Assembly (NCBI GenBank): GCA_937883785.1
Contig: CALGDE010000077.1
Coordinates: 1 to 46,426 of the forward strand
Origin: an uncultured cyanobacterium
GTDB taxonomy: Bacteria > Cyanobacteriota > Cyanobacteriia > CACIAM-69d
DNA length: 46,426 nucleotides
Direction: 5' to 3'
Made by a program: the position numbers and the translations under genes. Shown here piece by piece: positions 1 to 8,515 of this stretch (positions are counted from its first letter, which is position 1; every line of letters begins with the position of its first letter). The notes beneath the pieces were generated by a model. It was not told the DNA's origin. It was given only the letters and a program-made list of their open reading frames with translations, and did not search any database.

Positions 1-33
1 CTCTAAAAGCCGCTCTATGGCTACCCTTCACAG

Positions 34-53
34 ACTTGTGCCTAATGGATAGC
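34..53 (+). repeat. 20-bp repeat, inverted copy at the far end of the window
   Basis: ACTTGTGCCTAATGGATAGC here is identical, in reverse complement, to positions 46373-46392. Similarity continues weakly into the following G-rich bases. The distal copy lies inside a short element with inverted ends, so this is probably a fragment or a second member of the same dispersed family. Nothing else was recognised between base 1 and the end of glmU. Confidence 0.75.
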
Positions 54-178
54 CTAGGGGAGAGAGACTTTAGAAAATCCCGATTTCCACTTATGGACGT
101 GTCTTCGTTTTTCCCTCCGTTTATTTCTCGTTATTTCTTGCTTGTCATTCTTTGGTTGTCTGTTTCTTCTGGTTTGCC

Positions 179-1585
179 TTACTGACTCTTGCCAGAAGGC
201 TTTTCTGTTGAAGGTCTTGATTTAAGGCGCCAGCCGGGTTTTATCATTTGCCGCGATCGCGCCACCACCAGCGCATCATCCTGCACGTTCTTGGTAATGG
301 TGGATCCAGCGCCCACGGTCACGTCATCGCCCAAGGTAATAGGAGCCACAAGAACGCTATTGGAACCGGTTTTGGTGCGATCGCCAATCACTGTTTTATG
401 TTTATTGACGCCGTCGTAGTTGGCGGTAATGGTACCCGCGCCGATATTGCTACGGTTGCCGACAGTGGCATCACCCAAATAGGACAAATGGGAAACGTTG
501 GTGCGATCGCCGAGGGTGGTTTTCTTCAGCTCGACGAAGTTACCAATGCGACATCCTTCGCCGGTGACCGCATTGCCGCGCAAATGGGCAAAGGGACCCA
601 CTCGCGTGCTGGGTCCCACTTCGCTATCCATCACCACCGAGTGCAGCACCTTGGCATCAGCGCCGATAACCGCGTTTTCTACCGTGCTGCCGGGACCGAT
701 AATGGCTCCCGCTGCGATTTTTGTGGCGCCACGCAAGTGGGTTTGGGGCTCAATTACCACATCAGCCACCAGCTCCACAGCGTCGTCAATGGTGACACTG
801 GCGGGGTCCAAGATTGTTACGCCCACCCGCATCCATTTTTCCTTGATGCGTTGTTGTAAAACTTGATACGCAGCGCTGAGCTGTACCCGGTCATTAATGC
901 CCCAAATTTCCTGGGGATCCTCCACGTCCACGGCGATCGCCGGTCGTAGCTGTGCCAGCACGTCTGTTAGGTAATACTCTTGCTGATCATTGTCGTTGCT
1001 GAGATTGGGCAAAATTGCCGATAGATCCGCCCAGCGAAAGCAGTAAATACCAGCGTTAATGCGGTTATTGTTGCGCTGTTCCGGAGAACAATCCCGATGC
1101 TCAATAATTTCCTGCACCGCCAGTTGGTCGCCAGATTCATCGCAGAACACCCGCCCGTAGCCCGTTGGGTCTGACAATTGCGCGGTCAGCAATGTGGCGG
1201 CGCTGGCGGCGTCCCGGTGGGAGCTCAACATCGATTGCAATGTGCTGGGGCGCAGTAGGGGCACATCCCCGTTTAACACCAATAAATCTCCTTCAAAATC
1301 CTTTAGGGGCTCCAGCACCTGCTGCACGGCATGCCCGGTGCCTAACTGCTCCGTTTGCTCCACAAACTCTAGAGATTTGCCGTTAATGGTTACGTCGGCC
1401 AGTCGCGATCGCACCAGGTCCGCTTGATGTCCCACCACCACGAGACAGCGCTCCACGTTAATTCCATCCAAACTGTCCAGCACCCGCTCCACCAGGGTTT
1501 TACTCCCCAGGGAATGGAGCACCTTCGGCAGGTCAGATTTCATGCGCGTGCCTTTGCCCGCAGCCAAAATAGCAACAGCAACCAT
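179..1585 (-). CDS. glmU: Bifunctional UDP-N-acetylglucosamine pyrophosphorylase / glucosamine-1-phosphate N-acetyltransferase
   Basis: GlmU makes UDP-GlcNAc, the precursor of peptidoglycan and lipopolysaccharide, in two cytosolic steps: acetylation of glucosamine-1-phosphate and then uridylylation. The 468-residue product opens with the nucleotidyltransferase signature LAAGKGTRM (residues 7-15), followed by the GTGHAVQQ and NGDVPLL segments of the uridyltransferase domain. The second half is a left-handed beta-helix with hexapeptide repeats, including GPFAHLRG, the NFVELKK segment and [10 protein letters not shown]. Length is normal for the family. The ATG at 1585 sits directly before the conserved [13 protein letters not shown] start. 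The gene stands alone; the next gene is divergent. Confidence 0.97.
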   Translation of the reverse strand: MVAVAILAAGKGTRMKSDLPKVLHSLGSKTLVERVLDSLDGINVERCLVVVGHQADLVRSRLADVTINGKSLEFVEQTEQLGTGHAVQQVLEPLKDFEGDLLVLNGDVPLLRPSTLQSMLSSHRDAASAATLLTAQLSDPTGYGRVFCDESGDQLAVQEIIEHRDCSPEQRNNNRINAGIYCFRWADLSAILPNLSNDNDQQEYYLTDVLAQLRPAIAVDVEDPQEIWGINDRVQLSAAYQVLQQRIKEKWMRVGVTILDPASVTIDDAVELVADVVIEPQTHLRGATKIAAGAIIGPGSTVENAVIGADAKVLHSVVMDSEVGPSTRVGPFAHLRGNAVTGEGCRIGNFVELKKTTLGDRTNVSHLSYLGDATVGNRSNIGAGTITANYDGVNKHKTVIGDRTKTGSNSVLVAPITLGDDVTVGAGSTITKNVQDDALVVARSRQMIKPGWRLKSRPSTEKPSGKSQ

Positions 1586-1955
1586 AGATTTTTGGGGACT
1601 TTTTCAAGAATGTCTTAGGAATTAAACCGTTGGCATCCTACCAGCGATCGCCTAAGCAACACCCTGACAGAGGCAGCAAAGACATCAAAGCTGGGCTCGA
1701 TACTGGTCAAAAGTCCTAAGGAACAGCCCCAAAGTCACTACTATAAATAATTTCACCGAGAAAAATGATATTTATTTTACAAATACGACCATGGGCAAAC
1801 TTCAAAATTTAAAATCCTTGCCATGCCTTTTCGTTACAGGGCATACAAAATTTTGGGGTGTTACGGCTGAAAGTCCGGAATAGTGGAATCTGCGTGGAAA
1901 TACTGAAACAGGAGGCTAAGTCCCCAGGCTTTTTCCCGTTGGGGCTTCATTTTCC
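1586..1955. other. Divergent gap between glmU and a small coiled-coil gene
   Basis: No gene was found in these 370 bases. AT-rich sequence around 1740-1790 could hold promoters. Two adjacent short hairpins are visible: GGCAA at 1794-1798 pairs with TTGCC at 1818-1822, and ATGCC at 1823-1827 pairs with GGCAT at 1840-1844. A further imperfect hairpin (AAG-CCCC against GGGGCTT, about 1918-1948) lies immediately before the 1956 start codon and could sit in its leader. There is a HIP1-like octamer near 1645. Confidence 0.5.
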
Positions 1956-2420
1956 ATGTTAAATATCGCCATGGGTTTCACGGTTTGCCTATCCCTTGTG
2001 GCTGCCTTTCGCAGTTGGGGGCTATCGCGGGATATTCGATCTCTGCGAAAGCGACTAAATCGTATGGATGACGCGATCGGTGCATTGACCCGACGCTTGG
2101 AGCTGCGCAGCAGTGATGAAAGAATGCGCCTGCGCACCCTGGAGGATGTGACCCGAGGAAACCAGGGACAGCTGAAATTTTTGCTGGGGCGAATTCAGAG
2201 AATTGAGGGATTTTTGAAAGAGCAGGGCTATGAAACCACCACGGAGCTGCGAGGAACGTCAGAAAATGTTAGCCGTCTGGACCTAAAGAGTAGTAAAAGT
2301 ACTAGCAGCGTAAGCCCCGTTTCGCCTGTGCCTAGTCCAAGGCAGGTTTCACGGTACGTAAAGCCTAAATCTGAAGATGTGGCTAGCCGGGTGAAAGATA
2401 TGTGGGGGTTGGGAAATTAG
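1956..2420 (+). CDS. Hypothetical membrane-anchored coiled-coil protein
   Basis: I do not recognise a named family. The 154-residue product begins with a single hydrophobic stretch (about residues 3-20), followed by a long charged region rich in Arg, Leu and Glu (about 25-90) that looks like a coiled coil. The tail (about 105-145) is rich in Ser, Pro and Val and probably disordered. This suggests a small protein anchored in a membrane by its N-terminus, possibly self-associating; that is inference. The ATG at 1956 has no good Shine-Dalgarno sequence, but an in-frame stop about 40 bases upstream and the absence of other start codons leave little choice except the ATG five codons later. Confidence 0.7.
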   Translation: MLNIAMGFTVCLSLVAAFRSWGLSRDIRSLRKRLNRMDDAIGALTRRLELRSSDERMRLRTLEDVTRGNQGQLKFLLGRIQRIEGFLKEQGYETTTELRGTSENVSRLDLKSSKSTSSVSPVSPVPSPRQVSRYVKPKSEDVASRVKDMWGLGN

Positions 2421-2525
2421 CTTGCCACTGCTGTCACCGATAGCGATTCTAGCTAGCCGTCCATAGATTCATCACGGCACACCGGCCCCAGTCCCATTGC
2501 TCGTTAGGATTGAGGAGACGTTCCC

Positions 2526-4181
2526 GTGTTCACTATGCCCCAAACTGTTAATCATCCGGGATGGGGGAAAGCCCCCGGTGCTTTGGCAACCTTGGCAACA
2601 AATCCTGTTTTGGCGGCGATTGATATTGGCACCAATTCAATTCATATGGCGGTGGTGCGTATTGATCCGAGGCTACCGTCCTTTGAAATTATTGCTCGGG
2701 AAAAGGCCACGGTGCGGCTGGGCGATCGCGATCCTAAAACCGGCGAGCTGACCCCTGAGGCCATTGGGCGATCGATAGAAGCCCTATCCCGATGTGGCGA
2801 TTTAGCCACCAGTTTGCAAGTGGATCACACTGTCGCCGTAGCCACCAGCGCCACCCGGGAAGCTCCCAACGGTCGAGATTTTCTCCGCCAGGTGCGCGAT
2901 AAGTTGGGGTTACACATTGATTTAATCGCTGGGCCGGAAGAGGCACGGCGAATTTATTTAGGCGTTCTATCGGGGCTGGAGTTTGAAGGACGTCCCCACG
3001 CAGTTATCGATATTGGCGGCGGCTCTACGGAATTGATCCTCGGTGATGGGCATGAGCCCCGCTATCTCAGTAGTACCAAAGTGGGAGCGGTGCGCCTAAC
3101 GGCGGCTTTTGTAAAACACGATCCCCCCACGAAAGAAGAATTTATTGCTCTCCAAGGGTACGCCCGAGGCATGCTGGAGCGGGCGGTAGAGGATCTTCAG
3201 GAACAGCTTCACGCCCACGAAACTGTTAAAGATGTCACCCTGGTAGGCACGTCGGGCACCATCGAGTGTTTGGCGGAATTCCATGCTCGCAGCACCTTGG
3301 GTATGGTGCCATCGCCGCTGCAAGGGTACACGCTGACCCTAGAGGCGGTGCAGGATACGGTGGAGAAGTTGCGATCGCTAACGGTGCAGGAACGGCGAGA
3401 GCTGCCGGGAATGAACGAGCGGCGGGCGGAAATTATTGTCGCCGGTGCAGTGGTATTGCAGGAGGCGATGGATCTGTTGGGGTTGGATCAGCTAGTGGTG
3501 TGCGAGCGGGCGCTACGGGAAGGAATTGTGGTGGACTGGATGCTGTCCCACCGCTTGATCGAGGATCGACTGCGGTTCCAAAGCTCTATTCGGGAGCGCA
3601 GCACGTTGGCGTTGGCGAATAAATATCAAGTGAACTTGGCGGCGGCGGAGCATGTGGCCAAGCTGTCGATGATGCTGTTTGATCAAACTAAGGGGCTGCT
3701 GCACAACTGGGAAGAAGAGGAACGGGAGCTGCTGTGGACTGCTGCGATTTTGCACGGCTGCGGGCTCCACATTGGACACTCGGCTCACCATAAGCACGCC
3801 TATTATCTAATTCGCCACGGGGAGCTATTTGGGTTTACGGAAACGGAGGTAGAAGTGATTGCTAACCTCGCTCGATACCACCGTAAAAGTGCGCCGAAAA
3901 AACGCCACGATAATTATCAGAGTTTGTCGGGAAAGTCGCGACGTAGGCTGGTGGAAGAGCTAAGTCCCCTATTGCGTTTGGCTGCGGCGTTAAATCGCCG
4001 ACAAATCCAAGCAGTCAGGATGATTCAGTGTCAGATTTTGGGAGACGGTGATAAATTTCGCTTGCTAATTTCCCCTGCCAATCCAGATGATTCCTGTGCC
4101 TTGGAACAGTGGAGTGTCAACCTAGAGAAAAAAGTCTTTGAAGAACAATTCGAAATGCCCTTGGAGTTGGTTGTGGAGTAG
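2526..4181 (+). CDS. ppx: Ppx/GppA-type exopolyphosphatase / pppGpp phosphohydrolase
   Basis: Ppx/GppA enzymes, members of the ASKHA fold, release phosphate from polyphosphate or convert pppGpp to ppGpp; sequence alone does not separate the two activities. The N-terminal domain shows AAIDIGTNSIHMAVV (about residues 30-45) and the second phosphate-binding loop DIGGGSTELI (about 160-170). The C-terminal third (about 380-500) has an HD-like helical domain with LLWTAAILHGCGLHIG and HHKHAYYLIRH, the long Ppx architecture. The start is taken as GTG 2526 because GAGGAG at 2512-2517 lies 8 bases upstream; the ATG at 2535 would be too far away. It is convergent with the next gene, only 44 bases away. 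Confidence 0.93.
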   Translation: MFTMPQTVNHPGWGKAPGALATLATNPVLAAIDIGTNSIHMAVVRIDPRLPSFEIIAREKATVRLGDRDPKTGELTPEAIGRSIEALSRCGDLATSLQVDHTVAVATSATREAPNGRDFLRQVRDKLGLHIDLIAGPEEARRIYLGVLSGLEFEGRPHAVIDIGGGSTELILGDGHEPRYLSSTKVGAVRLTAAFVKHDPPTKEEFIALQGYARGMLERAVEDLQEQLHAHETVKDVTLVGTSGTIECLAEFHARSTLGMVPSPLQGYTLTLEAVQDTVEKLRSLTVQERRELPGMNERRAEIIVAGAVVLQEAMDLLGLDQLVVCERALREGIVVDWMLSHRLIEDRLRFQSSIRERSTLALANKYQVNLAAAEHVAKLSMMLFDQTKGLLHNWEEEERELLWTAAILHGCGLHIGHSAHHKHAYYLIRHGELFGFTETEVEVIANLARYHRKSAPKKRHDNYQSLSGKSRRRLVEELSPLLRLAAALNRRQIQAVRMIQCQILGDGDKFRLLISPANPDDSCALEQWSVNLEKKVFEEQFEMPLELVVE

Positions 4182-4225
4182 AAAAAGAGAGAGTAAGTTC
4201 CTACATCATTCGAAACAGTATTTGA

Positions 4226-5158
4226 CTATGTTTGAGAGCTGTCAAACTCTTCTTCCGTCATCCAGATCTTCCCATCATTGCTGTACAGAGCTTCACGGCC
4301 TTCGTGATAGCGATTGGTGCCGTCGACGATATACTGTGTTGCTCGAATACCAGGAAGATTTAGATATGGACAGTCGTCGACGGTGTTGTGCAGCTCTAAC
4401 GATTCATCCTCTGAGCTAATCCACCACAGCTTACCTGTTTGAATCCACGGTGCCAGATCAAAATCTCCCTCATATGGGATGCCTTCAGCAGCTAGCAGCA
4501 TCTTTGTTTTCTCATCAAGCCGCATGTAGTATTCACTTCCCCACATGGGCGGCATTTTTAGACCTTCCTCTGGATTGGGAGCATCGAGTGGGTGAAGATA
4601 GCAAAGCGTCCCTTCCCACGAGCGATCGTATATAAACCTTAAATCTGGCTTTACTTCGCTGTAGTAAAAAATGGGATACGCAGTGTTTTTACCGACAGGA
4701 ACGGATGAAACGGTTGCTTGAACAAATTCACTTTCAATCAATTTAGGCACTACAAAAGGCACCTCAGGACCAGCTTCAACCTGAAGTTCGGAATGATGAA
4801 GCGGATAGTGCAGTTTCATCGCGCCCAGTAAAGTTAGAAAATGAGAGCATAGCTGACTCCCATCCAATGCAGGTCGCTTGTCGGCGTAGCACCACCACAG
4901 ACCGTCTATCCCTTCAATATCCATGGGAAACGCGTTAATCTGACCACAGTAAGGACATCGACTCAAAGGAACCGGTCTGAGGGTGTCGTAGTACTGTTTA
5001 TATAGCTGTCTGCCCTTTTCTAGCTGAATCTCGTAAGGTTCTCCTGTTCCTTTGCAGCCAAAGTGTTGTTCGAGATATAGAATTATGGGTTTGCATTGAT
5101 CGAGTAATGATTGGCGATCAGTGGGAGGGTTGAAAGAGGTCGGTTGTTTACTCATCAT
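4226..5158 (-). CDS. Orphan protein with a Cys4 putative zinc site
   Basis: The 310-residue protein matches no family I can name. A CPYCGQ motif (C68, C71) followed by C90 and C104 could form a zinc-binding knuckle. The rest is soluble and rich in Trp, Tyr and acidic residues, with no signal peptide or membrane segment. Base composition is visibly more AT-rich than its neighbours and only one HIP1-like site is seen, which may point to later acquisition. AGGA lies 5 bases before the ATG at 5158, inside the end of the preceding small membrane gene, so the two are probably co-transcribed and translationally coupled. Confidence 0.75.
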   Translation of the reverse strand: MMSKQPTSFNPPTDRQSLLDQCKPIILYLEQHFGCKGTGEPYEIQLEKGRQLYKQYYDTLRPVPLSRCPYCGQINAFPMDIEGIDGLWWCYADKRPALDGSQLCSHFLTLLGAMKLHYPLHHSELQVEAGPEVPFVVPKLIESEFVQATVSSVPVGKNTAYPIFYYSEVKPDLRFIYDRSWEGTLCYLHPLDAPNPEEGLKMPPMWGSEYYMRLDEKTKMLLAAEGIPYEGDFDLAPWIQTGKLWWISSEDESLELHNTVDDCPYLNLPGIRATQYIVDGTNRYHEGREALYSNDGKIWMTEEEFDSSQT

Positions 5159-5165
5159 TGCAGTC

Positions 5166-5363
5166 CTACCAGCGTCGCCGTCCTACTCCTGAAATGGCGA
5201 TGATGGCTAGGGCGATCGCCACCCCCAGCAGCACCCACAACACAATCCCTGGCAAAAAGGTTAGCAAGCCCAATCCCCGCAGCACCCACACCAGTACAAA
5301 TCCACCGGTCGCCCAGGCGCACCAGATCAGAACCGGGGATTTTCGGGGCGATCGCATGGACAT
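5166..5363 (-). CDS. Small two-helix membrane protein
   Basis: The 65-residue product has a basic N-terminus (MSMRSPRKS), two hydrophobic helices (about residues 11-29 and 33-57) and a basic tail GVGRRRW. Such a hairpin would sit in the plasma or thylakoid membrane with both ends on the cytoplasmic side. No family was recognised. Its stop lies 7 bases before the ATG of the Cys4 gene, which suggests a two-gene operon. It could be a chance ORF, but the ordered charge and hydrophobicity pattern and the tight spacing argue for a real gene. Confidence 0.6.
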   Translation of the reverse strand: MSMRSPRKSPVLIWCAWATGGFVLVWVLRGLGLLTFLPGIVLWVLLGVAIALAIIAISGVGRRRW

Positions 5364-5440
5364 GGCAGTGTTTCCTTGTAATTTTTCCTAAGTAATTTTT
5401 GGCGGGGCGTCAGCGTTTGCATTGCCATTGTGTCATCGTT
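5355..5440. repeat. Intergenic block also present upstream of the MFS gene
   Basis: This stretch contains CATGGACATGG, then TTTCC, and then GTTTGCATTGCCATTGTGTC followed by ATCG. The same words in the same order occur at about 12042-12115. Both copies overlap or directly precede the 5' end of a minus-strand gene (5363 and 12031). Within this copy GCGTCAG (5407-5413) can pair with CTGACGC (5447-5453). The role is unknown: a shared promoter or leader, or copies of a short dispersed repeat. Confidence 0.55.
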
Positions 5441-5469
5441 ATAAGCCTGACGCTCGGGTACGTGTCTAC

Positions 5470-8133
5470 TTAGAACTGGGCGCGAACCTGTATGCCAAAC
5501 GTTCGGCGATCGCCATAGGCAGCGATGGTATCACCGCTAAACCCAGGAAAAGCAAGGACCACATATTCAGTATTGAACAAATTATTGGCAAATAAATAGA
5601 CCCCCACCTTGTCAAATTCATAGCCAATACGAGCGTTCACCAAAGTGTACGGATCCTCCTTCGACTCATTGGCTTCATCAAAAAACACCGTGCCAATTCC
5701 CTGCAACTCCAATCGCCCAAAAAGCCCGTTGGGGCTGCGATACTGCATGGCAATGTTGTAGGTGTAATCAGGGGCGTAGATCAGCTGATTGCCATCAAAG
5801 TTTTCCCCGGTGGCTGGGTTGGTGTTGTCCGTAAACTCGGCGTCCGTATAGCCAAAGCCAGCAATAATATCGAATCCTGCGAACGGGGTCGCCCTAAGTT
5901 CCAGCTCCACCCCAAGGGCGCGAGCCTCCGCATTGGAAATATCCGCAAAGGTGAACGAATTATCCAGCACCAGCACCTGGAACTTATTGATGTCGTTATA
6001 AAACGCCGATAAATTAATTCCGAGGCGATCGTCAAACCAAGACGTTTTCACACCCAGTTCGTAATTCCAAGAATTCTCTGGCTCCACAATTAACTCTTGA
6101 TCGCTCAGGGCTAAATAGTTGTGGGTGCCCGGACGATAGCCTCGGGCAACGCTGCCATACACCGCCACATTGGGACTAAGTCGATAGGTGGCCGCAAACC
6201 GTGGCAGCCACACATCTCCATCAATGTCCGACCCATCAATGGCAGCAGCGGGCCTAAACTCCGACGGGATCTCGCTACCATCTGGGTTTCGGAAGACCTG
6301 AGCGTCGCGGTTCAGATCCTCCTGCCAATATTCGTAGCGCAGCCCGGCAGTTAACGTTAAAGCTTCAATGGGGCTGTAATCCACTTGCGCAAACCCTGCA
6401 TAGGTGGTTTGGTCGTAGGTGGCTTCACCAATATCTGTGCCCGTAGGCGGAAGATCTAAACTATCGCCAATGCGCAGATAACGGTCCTGGAAGAATGCCC
6501 CCACAATCCACTGCAATGGGTCCGCCGGATCCGAAGACTGTAGCCGCAGTTCCTGGTTGAAAATGCTTTGGTCGTAATCGCTAATAGTCACGGAGCCAAA
6601 GTCGTCGCTGACGCTGTTGTAGGCGTAATCCGTGTCGCTGTAAGAGGTAATGGACGTGAATCGCACCTTATCCCCTGCATAGCTCACCCTTAAGGATTGG
6701 GTGGTGGTATCTAGGTCGAATTTGCCGTTGTCGCTGCGGGACACTTCGAAGGGATCGTCCTGATCAACGCCGACATAAACGCTGGCATCGTCTCTGGTGC
6801 GGGCGATGGTGGCATTTAGGTCGATGCTCCAACGGTCGGAGGGGGTCCAGAGGAAATTAATACGACCGGCGATCGCGCTTTGATCTTCCGCGTTGTTGTC
6901 AAGGAACGTGTTTTCCGTAAAACCGTCCAGCTCTCGGTAAGTGGCTGAAAGGCGCACCCCCAGCGTGTCTGGAACGATGCTGGTGCTCATGGATAACTGT
7001 GCTTGGCGTTGACCGACGTTGCCCACCAGGACGCTGCCCCGCAGTTCAGGGTCTTCACTGGGCGGGCGGCTCGTAATATTTACGACTCCAGCCTGGCTAT
7101 TGCGCCCATAAAGGGTGCTTTGGGGACCGCGCAGAATTTCCACCTGTTCAAGATCAAATAGCTCGGTGGGGAAAAACTGATGCACATTATCGTAGGGCAC
7201 ATCGTCAATGTAAAAGCTCACCGAGTCGCGCACCAGAATATTGCTGCTGTTGCCGAGACCGCGAATGCTGTACAGGGTAAAGACGCGATCGCCCGGCGTG
7301 AAGTAGAAATTGGGGGTATTGGCCGCCACCTGGGAAATGGAATTAATTTGGCTATCCTCCAGCTCATCTTCCGTGAGGACGGTAAGGCTGACGGGCACGT
7401 CGCGCGGATCTTCGGGAGTCTTCTCGGCGGTGACTGTGATTCGCAGAATACCCTCGTCCTCCTCCACATCGGCAGCAACGGGAAGAGGGGACACGCTCAG
7501 GGCAAAACCGTTGTCCCGCGATTGAATATCTCCCACCGGTGCCCCTTCGCTGCCGGTCACGCGAATACGCACTAGGTTGCCTTCGAGTTGGGTGACCCTA
7601 ACGGAAGAAATTCCAGTGCCGGGCTCAATGGCTTCAAAATTCTGAGCACCAGGTAAAGCAAGGCGGGCGTTGGGGATATCGCTGACCAAACTATTGCCGT
7701 CAGTGGTGGGCGCTGGTGGCGAAAGCGCTCCGGTGGCGGTTTCCAAAACTACGTTAAGTCCAGTGTCTGTGGTCTCTAGCTGCACATTAACGATGTCTAC
7801 GGTGGTGTCCGCCTGTGCCGTTTCCAGTTGGGCTGGCTCTGTCTGAGTCAAAAACGCTGCCGATGGCGATGCTGCTTCCTCAGGGGGAATCGATTCTGAA
7901 TAGGTTGGGCGATCGCCCCCAGCTGATTCCTCTGTCGACCCAATCAGTGTGGGATTTAGGGAAGCGGCGGCGGCAGAATTAAACGCCAGATGCCCAAGAG
8001 TAATTGTGCTGAGCCCAGCCCATAAAAGAATCTTGGGATGCAAATTCTGGGTGCTCAGCAATGGCTGGCGATCGCCCAAGAATAAACACCACTTGCCATG
8101 TTGAACACTTTGATTAGTCACTGTATATCCCAC
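5470..8133 (-). CDS. TonB-dependent outer-membrane siderophore receptor with AMIN-like N-domain
   Basis: The 887-residue product is an outer-membrane beta-barrel receptor for active uptake of ferric siderophores. After an unusually long N-terminus with a hydrophobic segment ending near SAAAA (about residues 35-58) comes a region with the AMIN-like pattern DIVNVQLETTDTGLNVVLET (about 112-131). The plug domain follows (TVTAEKTPEDPRDVPVS, YSIRGLGNSSN, VEILRGPQSTLYGRNSQAG), then the 22-strand barrel, ending in an aromatic residue (VRAQF), the usual outer-membrane assembly signal. It resembles the two receptors at 26-32 kb. The GTG at 8133 is uncertain; the GTG three codons later is an alternative. 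Divergent from the fecB-like gene across a region with paired operator-like dyads. Confidence 0.93.
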   Translation of the reverse strand: MGYTVTNQSVQHGKWCLFLGDRQPLLSTQNLHPKILLWAGLSTITLGHLAFNSAAAASLNPTLIGSTEESAGGDRPTYSESIPPEEAASPSAAFLTQTEPAQLETAQADTTVDIVNVQLETTDTGLNVVLETATGALSPPAPTTDGNSLVSDIPNARLALPGAQNFEAIEPGTGISSVRVTQLEGNLVRIRVTGSEGAPVGDIQSRDNGFALSVSPLPVAADVEEDEGILRITVTAEKTPEDPRDVPVSLTVLTEDELEDSQINSISQVAANTPNFYFTPGDRVFTLYSIRGLGNSSNILVRDSVSFYIDDVPYDNVHQFFPTELFDLEQVEILRGPQSTLYGRNSQAGVVNITSRPPSEDPELRGSVLVGNVGQRQAQLSMSTSIVPDTLGVRLSATYRELDGFTENTFLDNNAEDQSAIAGRINFLWTPSDRWSIDLNATIARTRDDASVYVGVDQDDPFEVSRSDNGKFDLDTTTQSLRVSYAGDKVRFTSITSYSDTDYAYNSVSDDFGSVTISDYDQSIFNQELRLQSSDPADPLQWIVGAFFQDRYLRIGDSLDLPPTGTDIGEATYDQTTYAGFAQVDYSPIEALTLTAGLRYEYWQEDLNRDAQVFRNPDGSEIPSEFRPAAAIDGSDIDGDVWLPRFAATYRLSPNVAVYGSVARGYRPGTHNYLALSDQELIVEPENSWNYELGVKTSWFDDRLGINLSAFYNDINKFQVLVLDNSFTFADISNAEARALGVELELRATPFAGFDIIAGFGYTDAEFTDNTNPATGENFDGNQLIYAPDYTYNIAMQYRSPNGLFGRLELQGIGTVFFDEANESKEDPYTLVNARIGYEFDKVGVYLFANNLFNTEYVVLAFPGFSGDTIAAYGDRRTFGIQVRAQF

Positions 8134-8515
8134 ACTTAAAACACCCTAAAAAGCCTACACTTTGACTTTCAATAGCCAGTCAAATGTTGCAATTGACAAC
8201 AACTTTATCGTAGTAAAATTGCCTTGGCAAATGGTTCTGTAGATTTCTGCATTTATCTATTATTCGTGTTTGACACTGTGTCTAACGTCAATTTAAGTCC
8301 GTATTTGACACTATGTCTAACGCGAATAAATCCTCTGAATCCCTTATTGTTTGACTCATTTCCAGGAAAGTTAGATTAAAATTCAAGTTTGAAATTAAAG
8401 CTTGAGTATTTGATGATCTATGGTAATTTCTTGTTCACGCTAACCATAGATTTCAAGTCATTGAGCTCAAAGCTATGTGATAGGTTTAGGGCTGCATATT
8501 TTGGGGGCTGAAGCG
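8134..8515. other. Divergent regulatory region between receptor and binding-protein genes
   Basis: There is no gene in these 382 bases. Besides the paired dyads listed separately, TTTGAC occurs four times (near 8160, 8269, 8304 and 8350). A small inverted repeat GTCAA...TTGAC lies at about 8176-8194. The region is AT-rich and presumably carries the promoters of both divergent iron-transport transcripts. Confidence 0.6.
8266..8322. promoter_or_regulatory. Two tandem 22-bp repeats, each with a 17-bp dyad; putative operator pair
   Basis: Positions 8266-8287 and 8301-8322 match at 20 of 22 bases, 35 bp apart. The core of the first is TTTGACACTGTGTCTAA, a dyad around a central T (GACAC-T-GTGTC). 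The second differs at two bases and is slightly less symmetric. Such spacing and symmetry fit a dimeric helix-turn-helix repressor or activator. The site is about 130-190 bp from the receptor start and 190-250 bp from the lipoprotein start, so it could control either. It does not look like the AT-rich Fur consensus. Confidence 0.65.

Noticed and set aside
248-859. 203-codon frame antisense to glmU.
   Set aside because: Shadow of the glmU hexapeptide repeats; codon pattern and product have no domain features.
8477-8515. Earlier GTG start for the FecB-like lipoprotein.
   Set aside because: It would place 13 residues before a textbook lipoprotein signal peptide.
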